DNA of 64,000 nt from Brucella pituitosa (GTDB lineage: Bacteria; Pseudomonadota; Alphaproteobacteria; Rhizobiales; Rhizobiaceae). Positions within the stretch are counted from its first letter, which is position 1; the number at the start of each line of letters is the position of its first letter. The DNA is taken from NCBI RefSeq assembly GCF_003049685.1, contig NZ_PYSY02000002.1:496001-560000 (forward strand), in the 5' to 3' direction. Of the stretch, positions 24,786 through 32,786 are shown piece after piece. The position numbers were made by a program, and so were the translations under genes. The notes below the pieces were generated by a model. It saw only the letters and a program-made list of their open reading frames with translations. It was not told where the DNA came from and made no database searches.

Positions 24786-24859
24786 AAACGAACGGAAGCA
24801 CTCGGCATGAAATAAAAAATATCATTGTATTTCAGTGTATTAATCTACGCAAAGGAAAC

Positions 24860-24875
24860 TGGCACAGACCTTGCA
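24860..24875 (+). promoter_or_regulatory. Sigma54 (-24/-12) promoter of dctA
   Basis: TGGCACAGACCTTGCA matches the sigma54 consensus TGGCAC-N5-TTGCA perfectly. Transcription would start near 24886, about 85 bp before the dctA ATG. Confidence 0.92.
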
Positions 24876-24970
24876 ATTCATGATGTGAGCGGCGGCGAGG
24901 GCCGCTGAACAAGAGGACGAAAGGCTCGGGAGGCTGGACGGGGTCCAGACAGAGCCGAACGGAGGACATC

Positions 24971-26317
24971 ATGATTGCCGTACCGAATGGCGCTGTGGCC
25001 GAACCACGCCGCCCAATCCCGTTTTACAAGCAGCTTTATGTGCAGGTTCTGTTTGCAATTGCCGCAGGTATTCTGCTTGGACATTTCTATCCTGAGCTCG
25101 GCACGTCTTTGAAGCCTTTGGGCGATGCCTTCATCAAGCTCGTGAAGATGATTATCGCTCCGGTGATCTTCCTAACGGTTGCAACCGGCATTGCCGGTAT
25201 GACCGATATGAAGAAAGTAGGACGCGTGGCTGGTAAGGCCATGATCTACTTCCTGACGTTTTCCACGCTGGCACTTATCATCGGCCTTATCGTTGCCAAT
25301 GTCGTGCAACCAGGCGCTGGCATGCATATCGACCCTGCCTCGCTTGATCCAAGTGCCGTCGCAAACTACACCGAAAAGGCACATGAGCAGTCGATCACAG
25401 GCTTCCTGTCCAACATCATCCCAACTACAATCGTTGGTGCATTCGCTTCAGGCGACATCCTTCAGGTTCTGTTCTTCTCGGTCCTGTTCGGCGTATCTCT
25501 TGCCATGGTTGGCGATAAAGGCAAGCCAGTTACAGACTTTCTGCAGATGCTGACGACACCTGTTTTCAAGCTGGTTTCGATCCTGATGAAAGCTGCACCA
25601 ATCGGTGCTTTCGGCGCAATGGCGTTCACAATCGGCAAATATGGCATTGGGTCGATTGCCAATCTGGCAATGCTCATCGCGACGTTCTACATCACGGCAT
25701 TGTTGTTCGTGCTTGTGGTGCTGGGTGCTGTTGCCCGCTACAATGGTTTCTCGATCATTGCGCTCATTCGCTATATCAAGGAAGAGCTGCTGCTGGTTTT
25801 GGGTACATCTTCCTCGGAAGCTGCGCTGCCCAGCCTTATGGACAAAATGGAAAAGGCAGGTTGCAAGCGCTCTGTAGTTGGCCTCGTTATTCCAACTGGC
25901 TACTCATTCAACCTTGATGGCACGAATATTTACATGACGCTTGCCGCGCTCTTTATCGCGCAGGCAACCGACATTCCATTGTCCTTGACCGATCAGATTC
26001 TGCTGCTGCTCGTGGCTATGCTAAGCTCGAAGGGTGCAGCGGGTATTACTGGCGCAGGCTTCATTACGCTGGCCGCCACGCTTTCAGTCGTTCCTGCAGT
26101 TCCAGTTGCCGGTATGGCGCTGATCCTCGGCATCGACCGTTTCATGTCGGAATGCCGTGCACTGACCAATCTGGTCGGCAATGCGGTTGCCACCATCGTT
26201 GTTGCCCGTTGGGAAAACGAACTCGATGTCGAGCGCTTGAATGCAGCTATGAACGGCCGACCAATGGTCATAGAACCGGAGCCAGTGGGCGAACTGGTTT
26301 TGCAACCTGCAGAGTAA
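24971..26317 (+). CDS. dctA: C4-dicarboxylate transporter DctA
   Basis: A 448-residue inner-membrane sodium/proton symporter of the dicarboxylate/amino acid:cation symporter family that imports succinate, fumarate and malate. Family landmarks: [24 protein letters not shown] (about 55-78), the re-entrant serine-rich loop [21 protein letters not shown] (about 275-295), [25 protein letters not shown] with the NLDGT cation/substrate motif, [20 protein letters not shown] and [34 protein letters not shown] precedes the ATG. A perfect sigma54 promoter and two activator sites lie upstream. Since dctD is frameshifted, inducible expression may be lost in this strain. Confidence 0.96.
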   Translation: MIAVPNGAVAEPRRPIPFYKQLYVQVLFAIAAGILLGHFYPELGTSLKPLGDAFIKLVKMIIAPVIFLTVATGIAGMTDMKKVGRVAGKAMIYFLTFSTLALIIGLIVANVVQPGAGMHIDPASLDPSAVANYTEKAHEQSITGFLSNIIPTTIVGAFASGDILQVLFFSVLFGVSLAMVGDKGKPVTDFLQMLTTPVFKLVSILMKAAPIGAFGAMAFTIGKYGIGSIANLAMLIATFYITALLFVLVVLGAVARYNGFSIIALIRYIKEELLLVLGTSSSEAALPSLMDKMEKAGCKRSVVGLVIPTGYSFNLDGTNIYMTLAALFIAQATDIPLSLTDQILLLLVAMLSSKGAAGITGAGFITLAATLSVVPAVPVAGMALILGIDRFMSECRALTNLVGNAVATIVVARWENELDVERLNAAMNGRPMVIEPEPVGELVLQPAE

Positions 26318-26332
26318 TATCTCAGGCAACAG

Positions 26333-26366
26333 AAACGGCCCGCTTTTGGCGGGCCGTTTTGCTTTA
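26333..26366 (+). terminator. Terminator after dctA
   Basis: AAACGGCCCGC / GCGGGCCGTTT with a 5-base loop, followed by TTGCTTTATTT. The tract overlaps the stop codon of the converging ndh gene. Confidence 0.9.
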
Positions 26367-27638
26367 TTTATTGTCTTCTGCGGCTTTGCCTTGCGTAATC
26401 AGGCGAGCGCTGTGCTGGCCCGATATGAAGGTCCAGAGCCAACTCCACGCCACAGCGGCGCGGCTGCGCGTACCAATCAGGAAGAAGATATGGGCAATCC
26501 CCCATACCCACCAGGCAATCGCGCCTTTTAGCTTGATACGTCCCATATCAACCACAGCCGCACCTCGACCGATGGTCGCGAGATTGCCCTGATGGCGATA
26601 GCGGAATGGTGCCGGGATGGCCTTACCGGACGTGCGGCTGCGAATAACCTTCGCAACATAGGCTCCCTGCTGCTTGGCCGCTGGTGCAATGCCCGGCACA
26701 GGCTTTCCATCCGGTCCTTCAACCAAAGCCGTATCACCGATCACGAAGATATTCTCATGGCCGACTACAGTCAGATCCGGAAGAACACGAACGCGACCAG
26801 CGCGGTCGCTCTCGGCACCCAACCATGCTGCCGCAGGTGATGCAGCAACACCAGCGGCCCAAATCGCTGTTTTGCAAGGAATGAACTCCTCGCCAACAGT
26901 CACGCCATCCTCTGTGATTTCCTTAACCGGCACACCGAGGCGTACTTCAACGCCGATCTTCTCCAAAGCACTTTGCGCGTAGTTTGATAGATCTTCTGGA
27001 AATGCCGCCAGAATACGCGGTCCCGCCTCAACGAGCAGAATACGTGCCTGCCGCGTATCGATATTGCGGAATTCCGGCCACATGGTCTGCTTGGCCAGTT
27101 CTGCAATAATGCCCGCCAATTCTACGCCGGTCGGTCCCCCACCAACCACCGAAAATGTGAGCAAGGCCTGTTGCTTCGCAGGATCAGTTTCGCGCTCCGC
27201 ACGTTCAAATGCGAGAAGCAAACGGCGGCGAATGGTCGTAGCGTCCTCCAGCGCTTTCAGACCAGGAGCAACTTTTTCCCAACGATCATTGCCAAAATAT
27301 GCGTGGCGCGCGCCCGTTGCGAGCACCAGCGTGTCATAGGTAATCTCCTCACCGTTTTCGAGCCGCACCTTTTGGGCAGCAGCATCCACCCCGACAACCG
27401 TTCCAAGCAAGGTTGTGACTTCCTTACGGTCGCGAAAGAGGTGGCGGATCGGCCAGGCAATTTCAGAAGTCGCGAGAATGGTTGTGGCGACTTGATAAAG
27501 CAGTGGCTGGAAAAGATGGTGATTGCGCTGATCGACGAGCGTTATGCGAACATTCGCGCCTTTCAGATCATGGATGAATTGCAGGCCGCCAAAGCCTGCG
27601 CCGACGACAAGGATATGGGGGGTATCCGGTCCGTTCAT
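26364..27638 (-). CDS. ndh: Type II NADH dehydrogenase (NDH-2)
   Basis: A 424-residue FAD enzyme that oxidises NADH and reduces quinone at the cytoplasmic face of the membrane without proton pumping. FAD Rossmann motif ILVVGAGFGGLQ (9-20) and NADH Rossmann motif SVVGGGPTGVELAG (about 164-177) are both present, with the conserved DQRNHHLFQPLLYQVAT (36-52) and VIGDTALVEGPDGKPVPGIAPAAKQQGAYVAKVI quinone-site region. The C-terminus (AWWVWGIAHIFFLIGTRSRAAVAWSWLWTFI) is a membrane anchor. Monocistronic; a MarR-type regulator lies 200 bp upstream on the same strand. Confidence 0.9.
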   Translation of the reverse strand: MNGPDTPHILVVGAGFGGLQFIHDLKGANVRITLVDQRNHHLFQPLLYQVATTILATSEIAWPIRHLFRDRKEVTTLLGTVVGVDAAAQKVRLENGEEITYDTLVLATGARHAYFGNDRWEKVAPGLKALEDATTIRRRLLLAFERAERETDPAKQQALLTFSVVGGGPTGVELAGIIAELAKQTMWPEFRNIDTRQARILLVEAGPRILAAFPEDLSNYAQSALEKIGVEVRLGVPVKEITEDGVTVGEEFIPCKTAIWAAGVAASPAAAWLGAESDRAGRVRVLPDLTVVGHENIFVIGDTALVEGPDGKPVPGIAPAAKQQGAYVAKVIRSRTSGKAIPAPFRYRHQGNLATIGRGAAVVDMGRIKLKGAIAWWVWGIAHIFFLIGTRSRAAVAWSWLWTFISGQHSARLITQGKAAEDNK

Positions 27639-27839
27639 GGAAATTGTACACCTGCGTTAGGCGTGAAGCCGAGTCACGCTCGTCAAAAGATAGTTACGCT
27701 TTGCAACCTAACGCTATCAGGTGGATCGTAAAGAGCCTAGAACATTTGAGCCGAAAGTCCGAAGCTGTTTTTCGTCAGATAATGCTTAAAAACAACTGGT
27801 TAGAACGACCGCAGCGATGCAATCTGAAATATGACCATT

Positions 27840-28289
27840 CTAACGGCCAAGCGACACCAATTCCTGACGGAACAATTCAAGGTTATTGCCGGGAAATGTG
27901 CTTTCGAGTTTTGCATGTGCTGCCGTCCAGATAGGAACGGCAGAAGCAAGCACCGATTGTCCTTCAGATGTCAGAACAAGAAGCCGTTCGCGGCGATCTT
28001 TCGGATTGACAATGACTTCAACCCAGCCATTGCGCTGCAACGGTTTCAGTGCTGCGGTAAGGGTGGTCTGATCCATAGCGAGAAGCTCGGCCACTGGCTT
28101 CATAGGGGGAGGGCTAGGACGGTTTAGCGACATGAGCAACGAGAATTGCCCATTGTTCAAGCCTGATGGGCGCAACTCCTCATCAAAATAGCGCGCAAGT
28201 GCACGTGCCGCACGCTGAACATGCAGACATAAACAGGTGTCACGCACAAGAAGCGTGGTTTCAAACGGGACGTCGCGAACTTCTGGCAT
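27840..28289 (-). CDS. MarR-family transcriptional regulator
   Basis: A 149-residue winged-helix regulator. The MarR core is clear: RPSGLNNGQFSLLMSLNRPSPPPMKPVAELLAMDQTTLTAALKPLQRNGWVEVIVNPKDRRERLLVLTSEGQSVL (about 40-115), with the DRRxRxxxLTxxG wing motif. An N-terminal Cys pair (CLCLHVQRAARALARYFDEEL) near residues 19-21 could sense redox or thiol-reactive ligands, as in some MarR proteins; this is conjecture. A perfect palindrome TTGATATCAA at 28302-28311, 12 bp upstream of the start, is a likely autoregulatory operator. Targets unknown; ndh is the next gene. Confidence 0.85.
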   Translation of the reverse strand: MPEVRDVPFETTLLVRDTCLCLHVQRAARALARYFDEELRPSGLNNGQFSLLMSLNRPSPPPMKPVAELLAMDQTTLTAALKPLQRNGWVEVIVNPKDRRERLLVLTSEGQSVLASAVPIWTAAHAKLESTFPGNNLELFRQELVSLGR

Positions 28290-28301
28290 TGCCTAGTAAT
28301 G

Positions 28302-28311
28302 TTGATATCAA
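28302..28311. promoter_or_regulatory. Probable operator of the MarR regulator
   Basis: Perfect 10-bp palindrome TTGATATCAA just upstream of the MarR start codon; MarR proteins commonly bind such AT-rich palindromes over their own promoter. Confidence 0.45.
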
Positions 28312-28358
28312 TCTATTTCGTCAAGCCAGTTAGTTAGCCTCATCACGAAATGACCGTT

Positions 28359-28460
28359 TTAGAAGTCGTCTCCGTGATGCATATGGCGAAGATAGGCGAA
28401 AGCTGTTCCTGCCAGAATCGGCAGAATGACAAGCGCCATCCAGAAAATAATATTGCTCAT
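28359..28460 (-). CDS. Small single-span membrane peptide (33 aa)
   Basis: Encodes MSNIIFWMALVILPILAGTA followed by FAYLRHMHHGDDF. One hydrophobic helix spans residues 4-24, and the short polar tail is rich in His and Asp (H26, H28, H29, D31, D32). A very strong ribosome site, GGGAGGGAGAA, stands directly before the ATG, which is the main evidence that it is translated. It resembles in layout the small subunits of respiratory oxidases (CydX, CcoQ-like) but I do not recognise the family. It lies between the MarR gene and the metA riboswitch, divergent from metA. Confidence 0.6.
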   Translation of the reverse strand: MSNIIFWMALVILPILAGTAFAYLRHMHHGDDF

Positions 28461-28730
28461 TTCTCCCTCCCTTTTTCCGTGAGTTTAACATATCTGCCGG
28501 ATAAAGGAAAAACGTATGAAATGGCGGCTGGTTCCCGGCATATATCAATTGCGAGGCTTTCCACTCGAAAGTACTCATTCGCTTTGAAAAGACAGTCCAT
28601 TTCGTCTTCAGCCTGAAAGCGCAATCGGACCGCCTCTGTTAGCCGGATGATTGGAATAAAATTCCGATGCATTGAATCGACGGATGTTTAATCACTATTG
28701 CCAGCACGCATCAGTTTGAGTAGAAGTAGC
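28461..28730. other. Intergenic region upstream of the metA riboswitch
   Basis: 270 bp without a convincing gene; it should hold the divergent promoters of the 33-residue peptide and of metA. Nothing else was identified. Confidence 0.4.
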
Positions 28731-28878
28731 GTCACATCAAGAGTTGGGGCGACGCCCAACGCCAACCTGCCTTTCCGGGCAAGGTGGTACTTCCTTAAAA
28801 GGAAGGATGTGGCCAACCGGCAAATATACGGATGAAGCCACGCGCGTCTGCTCTGACACAACGAAGGACCGACGCGAC
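28731..28878 (+). ncRNA. S-box-clan SAM riboswitch (SAM-I/IV-like) controlling metA
   Basis: Aptamer 28731-28813. P1 is CACATC (28733-28738) with GATGTG (28806-28811); it is followed by AAGAG, a simple P2 hairpin GTTGGG/CCCAAC without kink-turn, the core GCCAACC, P3 TGCC/GGCA with loop TTTCCG, the core AAGGTGGTACTTCC (compare S-box AAGGTGCTAATTCC) and P4 TTCCTT/AAGGAA. The P3 loop can pair with CGGCAAA (28818) or CGGA (28829) downstream, as in SAM-IV and SAM-I/IV types. Expression platform: CGCGTC (28843-28848) pairs with GACGCG (28871-28876), enclosing AAGGA, so translation is the probable control step. Class assignment was made by eye. Confidence 0.75.
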
Positions 28879-29799
28879 ATGCCTATTAAAATTCCTGACG
28901 ATCTGCCCGCAACCAGTGTTCTCGAAGCCGAGGGCGTTATGGTTATGCGTGAGGCGGATGCTATCCGTCAGGATATCAGGCCGCTAAAGATTGGCCTTCT
29001 CAATCTGATGCCGAATAAAGCCACGACGGAAACACAGATTGCGCGGTTACTGGGTGCAACCCCACTGCAGCTCGAACTAACGCTCGTGCGCATTACCAAT
29101 CATGTTGCACGTCATACGTCAGCCGATCACATGCTCTCCTTCTATCGTCCGTGGGAAGAGGTGCGTGATGAGCGCTTTGATGGTTTTGTCATTACCGGTG
29201 CGCCGGTTGAACGTATGCCATTTGAGGACGTCACCTATTGGGATGAAATGCAGCGCGTTTTCGACTGGACGCAGACGCATGTTCATCGCACGCTGAATAT
29301 TTGCTGGGCGGCGCAGGCGGCTGTGCATCATTTTCACGGCATGGGCAAATATGATCTGCCCGGTAAAGCCTCCGGCGTTTACAGCCAACAGAATTTGGCG
29401 CCGTCTTCACCTTATCTGCGCGGCTTCTCCGATGACTTTGCAATTCCGGTCTCTCGCTGGACAGAAGTGCGCAAGGACGACATTCCGTCAGATAGCAGCC
29501 TGAAGGTTCTGGTCGATAGTCCAGAGAGTGGCCTGTGCCTGCTGGAAGATCCGCAGCATCGTGCTCTGCACATGTTCAACCATGTTGAATATGATACGAC
29601 ATCGCTTGCGGATGAGTATTTCCGGGATATCCAGCTTCAGCCTGAAACACCATTGCCTGCCAACTATTTTCCAAATGATGATGCGAGCCGTAAGCCGCAG
29701 AATTGCTGGCGCGGCCATGCACATCTGCTTTTTGGCAACTGGATCAATGAGATGTACCAGTCTACGCCTTACGATCTCGAAAATATCGGCAAGTCGTGA
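28879..29799 (+). CDS. metA: Homoserine O-acyltransferase MetA (predicted acetyl-CoA type)
   Basis: A 306-residue cytoplasmic enzyme acylating homoserine in methionine synthesis. N-terminus [20 protein letters not shown] and the catalytic Cys142 in NICWAAQA align with Escherichia coli MetA. The specificity residue 111 is Glu (GAPVE, where E. coli has GAPLG); Glu111 has been shown in Bacillus cereus MetA to direct use of acetyl-CoA, so homoserine O-acetyltransferase activity is predicted. The catalytic His/Glu segment [16 protein letters not shown] and [18 protein letters not shown] are intact. ATG 28879 is preferred to an in-frame start at 28744, which would place the coding region across the riboswitch. 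Terminator follows. Confidence 0.93.
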   Translation: MPIKIPDDLPATSVLEAEGVMVMREADAIRQDIRPLKIGLLNLMPNKATTETQIARLLGATPLQLELTLVRITNHVARHTSADHMLSFYRPWEEVRDERFDGFVITGAPVERMPFEDVTYWDEMQRVFDWTQTHVHRTLNICWAAQAAVHHFHGMGKYDLPGKASGVYSQQNLAPSSPYLRGFSDDFAIPVSRWTEVRKDDIPSDSSLKVLVDSPESGLCLLEDPQHRALHMFNHVEYDTTSLADEYFRDIQLQPETPLPANYFPNDDASRKPQNCWRGHAHLLFGNWINEMYQSTPYDLENIGKS

Positions 29800-29811
29800 T
29801 CCGAAGAATGA

Positions 29812-29840
29812 GCTAATCCCCGAAAGGGGATTAGCATTTT
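29812..29840 (+). terminator. Terminator after metA
   Basis: GCTAATCCCC-GAAA-GGGGATTAGC, a perfect 10-bp stem with a GNRA loop, followed by ATTTT. Confidence 0.9.
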
Positions 29841-29845
29841 AAACA

Positions 29846-30901
29846 TCAGGATTGACTGGCAAAACGGTCAACCCATTTGTGCCATTGTTCTTCGCTTCCG
29901 TGGAATACGTTCAGGTCAATCTTACCATTGACACCCTGAGACAGGCCCGAGCCAGAATACTGCCAGAAGACCCAGCGACGACCTGGATAGACCTTGGATG
30001 GGTGCTGAGCCACAGCACGCAGCCAGAACGGATAATCCGTAAACGCACCCTTGAGGTTGTCATCATAGAAATCCGGAGCCGTGTAGATAACCGGGCGCTT
30101 GCCGTAATGGCGCTCAAGCGCATCCATGAACACCTGCATCTTTTCGCGCACCTGTGCTGGTGATGGGCGGCGTTTGCAGGATGAATCACCATTCCATTCA
30201 ACATCGATCACAGGTGGAAGTGCGTCAGGATCAACGGGCACATTACGGATAAACCAATCGGCCTGCTGGCTTGCCACACGACACCAGTAGAAGAAGTGAT
30301 AAGCACCACGCTTCAAGCCTGCGGCCTTTGCATCGCGCCAGTTCTTGCGGAACATCGGATCAAGATGGTCGCCACCATCTGTCGCCTTGATATAGGCGAA
30401 ATTTGCTCCGTTCTTGCGAAGGGTTGCCCAGTCGATGTTCCCCTGCCAACGTGAGACATCGACACCATGCACAGCGTGCCTGCGTGGAGATACACTACCG
30501 AAATTGATCGGCTTCGCATCGCGGAAGCGTTGGCTGTAAACCCGTGAACGCTGTTGCGGTGCAAGACGCACAGGTGGATAGGCGGCGACTTCCGGCTTGG
30601 GAACGGAGATAGGTGCCGCCACCCTTTGTTCAGGGCGCTGGGTCAAAGGAGCGGGAGGCTCAGTTTTAAAAGGGCCTGCATCGGGAACGGGACCGGCCCA
30701 GGCAAGAACTTCCTCCTGCGGTGCTGTGGGCATCGATTGCGGTGCCCTCGCTGTTTCTATCACAGGCGCGGATGGCCGAACCACGGAGCTGGTCAGCTCA
30801 GCAGATGGCTGCGGCATAAGACCGTCGATGCCGGAACTTGACGTACAACCCGCCAGAGCGGTGCAGGCAAGGGCAATTGCTGACACAACTGAAAAACGCA
30901 T
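29846..30901 (-). CDS. GH25-family lysozyme-like lipoprotein
   Basis: A 351-residue predicted lipoprotein: signal peptide with lipobox L-A-G-C, lipidated Cys19, then a Pro/Ala-rich linker to about residue 130. The C-terminal domain (about 137-345) is glycoside hydrolase family 25 (muramidase): HGVDVSRWQGNIDWATLRKNGANFAYIKATDGGDHLDPMFRKNWRDAKAAGLKRGAYHFFYWC, the catalytic DxE pair in PPVIDVEWNGD, WVFWQYSGSG and GKIDLNVFHG. It should cleave or bind peptidoglycan from the inner face of the outer membrane. ATG 30901 gives the complete signal peptide; TTG 30916 is an alternative. Confidence 0.88.
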   Translation of the reverse strand: MRFSVVSAIALACTALAGCTSSSGIDGLMPQPSAELTSSVVRPSAPVIETARAPQSMPTAPQEEVLAWAGPVPDAGPFKTEPPAPLTQRPEQRVAAPISVPKPEVAAYPPVRLAPQQRSRVYSQRFRDAKPINFGSVSPRRHAVHGVDVSRWQGNIDWATLRKNGANFAYIKATDGGDHLDPMFRKNWRDAKAAGLKRGAYHFFYWCRVASQQADWFIRNVPVDPDALPPVIDVEWNGDSSCKRRPSPAQVREKMQVFMDALERHYGKRPVIYTAPDFYDDNLKGAFTDYPFWLRAVAQHPSKVYPGRRWVFWQYSGSGLSQGVNGKIDLNVFHGSEEQWHKWVDRFASQS

Positions 30902-31195
30902 GATACCCGTACACAAAACTCAGGCGTTCTACAGCCAAACAAAAAAGGTTGCAGAAATGCCATCAACCAACACTCGCAACGCTCCTCCCGAGCAATTTGC
31001 TAACCAAAGATTACCGCACAAAGCTGAATCCAAAGTTTACGAAAGGCTTAAATGCAATCGAACGAAAGAGTGGGGATTAGTCAGATACTATGAAATTAAA
31101 ACAATATGTTACATATCTAATTTAATATTCTACATCAAATATACAAAACTGCAGCAATTGAATGCGCATAAATTTTTAGGGTTTTAACGGAGGTG

Positions 31196-31477
31196 TCAGG
31201 CACTCTTTACGTTGCGATCTAAATCCTGCTCAAAGACTTGCTCTGCATATGGCTTTGGCTTCACGCTTTCGACCTGGATCATGAGATCGGCGATTTTCTG
31301 AGGATCTGAAATACCACATTCATAAATCTGGATGATTTCGCGCGCCATTTCATCCTTCTGGGGGGAGGTTATCGGGCAACGCCCCAGACGCTGGCACGTC
31401 TCTATGAAGGCCGCCTGCAACTGTTCAAGTTCAGCGGGCTTGAAACGCTTGAAATAATAATCTCTCGAAAACGGCAT
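31196..31477 (-). CDS. Small conserved-type protein, paralogue A (93 aa)
   Basis: A 93-residue soluble protein beginning MPFSRDYYFKRFKPAELEQLQAAFIETCQRLGRCP. It is clearly related to the 74-residue protein at 31711-31935: shared pattern MPF-x-Y-F-x-P-L-Q-A-C-LGRCP-T-KD-AR-II-G-DP-KIA, with Cys28 and Cys34 flanking the LGR loop. Predicted all-helical. The C-terminal tail after residue 72 is unique to this copy. Function unknown; the layout suggests a small regulatory or adaptor protein. Not recognised as a named family. Confidence 0.65.
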   Translation of the reverse strand: MPFSRDYYFKRFKPAELEQLQAAFIETCQRLGRCPITSPQKDEMAREIIQIYECGISDPQKIADLMIQVESVKPKPYAEQVFEQDLDRNVKSA

Positions 31478-31535
31478 ATCAATTCATTCGCAGTTTGGTC
31501 GTGATTGACCGAATTTCATTACCTGGACGATAGCT

Positions 31536-31639
31536 TAAGAGCACTTATCGATCTGATTGCACCAGATAGGCGCTCTATTTCTTTGTCTTAACGTACATCT
31601 TGTCCGAAAACCGCTTCAAATTTATCGGGATGCAATCTA
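31536..31639. repeat. 104-bp Bru-RS-like element, degenerate copy 3 (inverted)
   Basis: Inverted relative to copies 1 and 2 and diverged, but exactly 104 bp with recognisable blocks: TAAGAGC, ATCGATCTGATTGCACCAGAT, GCGCTCTA and GTCCGAAAACCGCTTCAAA...GGGATGCAATCTA. It lies between the two paralogous small genes. Confidence 0.7.
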
Positions 31640-31710
31640 AAGGCATGTCCTTAGTAAATCTGGATGCACTACTACCATACATGTGGATAGTTTACATTCA
31701 GTAACTGGTT

Positions 31711-31935
31711 TCAACTGCGCATAAGTTCTACTCGCGCTGCGATTGCAGCAATTTTTTCTGGGTCGCACTCACCGGATTGAAACGTCCTGATAATGGCGCG
31801 TGCAAGATCGTCTTTGGCTTCATGTGTCGTTGGACAACGCTCCAACAATGCACAGCTTCGGTTATAAGCGACTTGCATCAACTGCAAGTCCTCGGGCGTG
31901 AACGTTCCGTAATACTGGCTGCCTTTAAATGGCAT
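31711..31935 (-). CDS. Small conserved-type protein, paralogue B (74 aa)
   Basis: A 74-residue soluble, probably helical protein (MPFKGSQYYGTFTPEDLQLM..., CALLERCPTTHEAKDDLARAIIRTFQSGECDPEKIAAIAARVELM). It shares length, Cys positions and the RCPTT-KDDLARAII-DPEKIA pattern with the 93-residue protein 230 bp downstream on the same strand, so the two arose by duplication. GGGGGAGAA precedes the ATG. No function is known to me. Confidence 0.65.
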   Translation of the reverse strand: MPFKGSQYYGTFTPEDLQLMQVAYNRSCALLERCPTTHEAKDDLARAIIRTFQSGECDPEKIAAIAARVELMRS

Positions 31936-32111
31936 GGTGTTCTCCCCCTGAATTATTTGATTGAAGCTCTAATTTCAAAGGAAAGCAACAGCATTTTAAA
32001 GCGCGCCTGACAAACTGCTTTTGCGATATATCCGCCTGGAACCCAAACCTTCACAAGTCTTAGAGGCAGCTGTATAAGCCGAGCCAAAAGTGCAATGAAA
32101 AGGATAGGATA

Positions 32112-32630
32112 GTGAAAATCGGCGTCGTTACAGTTTCTGACCGTGCAAGCCGCGGCGAATACGAAGATTTGAGCGGTCCGGCAATCGAATCCTGGCTTAA
32201 AAGCGCGATTGTAACGCCGTACGAAATCGTCAGACGTGTCATTCCTGACGGAATGGAATCCGTGCGCGACACACTGATGGATCTCGCAGACAATGTCGGA
32301 TGCGATTTGATCCTCACCACAGGCGGTACAGGCCCAAGCCCACGTGATGAAACACCCGAAGCGATGAAGGCCATTTTACATAAAGAATTGCCTGGGTTTG
32401 GCGAACAGATGCGCCGGGCAAGCCTCGAGCAAACACCGACTGCAATCCTCTCTCGTCAGACTGCTGGCAGTCGCGGCAAGAGCTTCATACTCAATCTGCC
32501 GGGCAAACCCGTCTCCATCGCTATGACCTTACAGGCCATTTTCCCGGCTGTGCCTTATTGCCTCGATTTAATTGGAGCAGGCCGTATTGAGACCGATCCG
32601 GCCGTTGTCAAAGCCCATCGTCCGGGCTGA
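32112..32630 (+). CDS. mogA: Molybdopterin adenylyltransferase MogA
   Basis: A 172-residue cytoplasmic enzyme of the MoCF-biosynthesis (MogA/MoaB) family that adenylates molybdopterin before molybdenum insertion. Landmarks: KIGVVTVSDRASRGEYEDLSGPAI (2-25), the nucleotide/pterin loop TTGGTGPSPRDETPEA (69-84), and FILNLPGKPVSIAMTLQAIFPAVPYCLDLI near the C-terminus, matching MogA more than MoaB. GTG 32112 appears to be the start, shortly after AAAAGGATAGGATA. It stands alone here; other molybdenum cofactor genes are not in the window. Confidence 0.9.
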   Translation: MKIGVVTVSDRASRGEYEDLSGPAIESWLKSAIVTPYEIVRRVIPDGMESVRDTLMDLADNVGCDLILTTGGTGPSPRDETPEAMKAILHKELPGFGEQMRRASLEQTPTAILSRQTAGSRGKSFILNLPGKPVSIAMTLQAIFPAVPYCLDLIGAGRIETDPAVVKAHRPG

Positions 32631-32786
32631 AATTTAGAACCGAATATCCGTTGCGCGGAATTAGAAACTATCGCTAAGCCGCTGTCGCGACGAAATTGCG
32701 CAACCCAGCCTTGCGCTTTTGCATGATATGCACACTTGCATTTCCCCGATTTGAAGCTGAGTATTAGCGAAAAGAAGGGGAATTAA

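Noticed and set aside
28731..28878. SAM-II riboswitch before metA
   Set aside because: The SAM-II pseudoknot consensus is absent; P1 pairing and the AAGGTG-TA-TTCC core fit the S-box clan instead.
28744..28878. Extended N-terminus of metA from 28744
   Set aside because: This stretch is the riboswitch aptamer and expression platform; MetA proteins begin MPIKIP-like at 28879.
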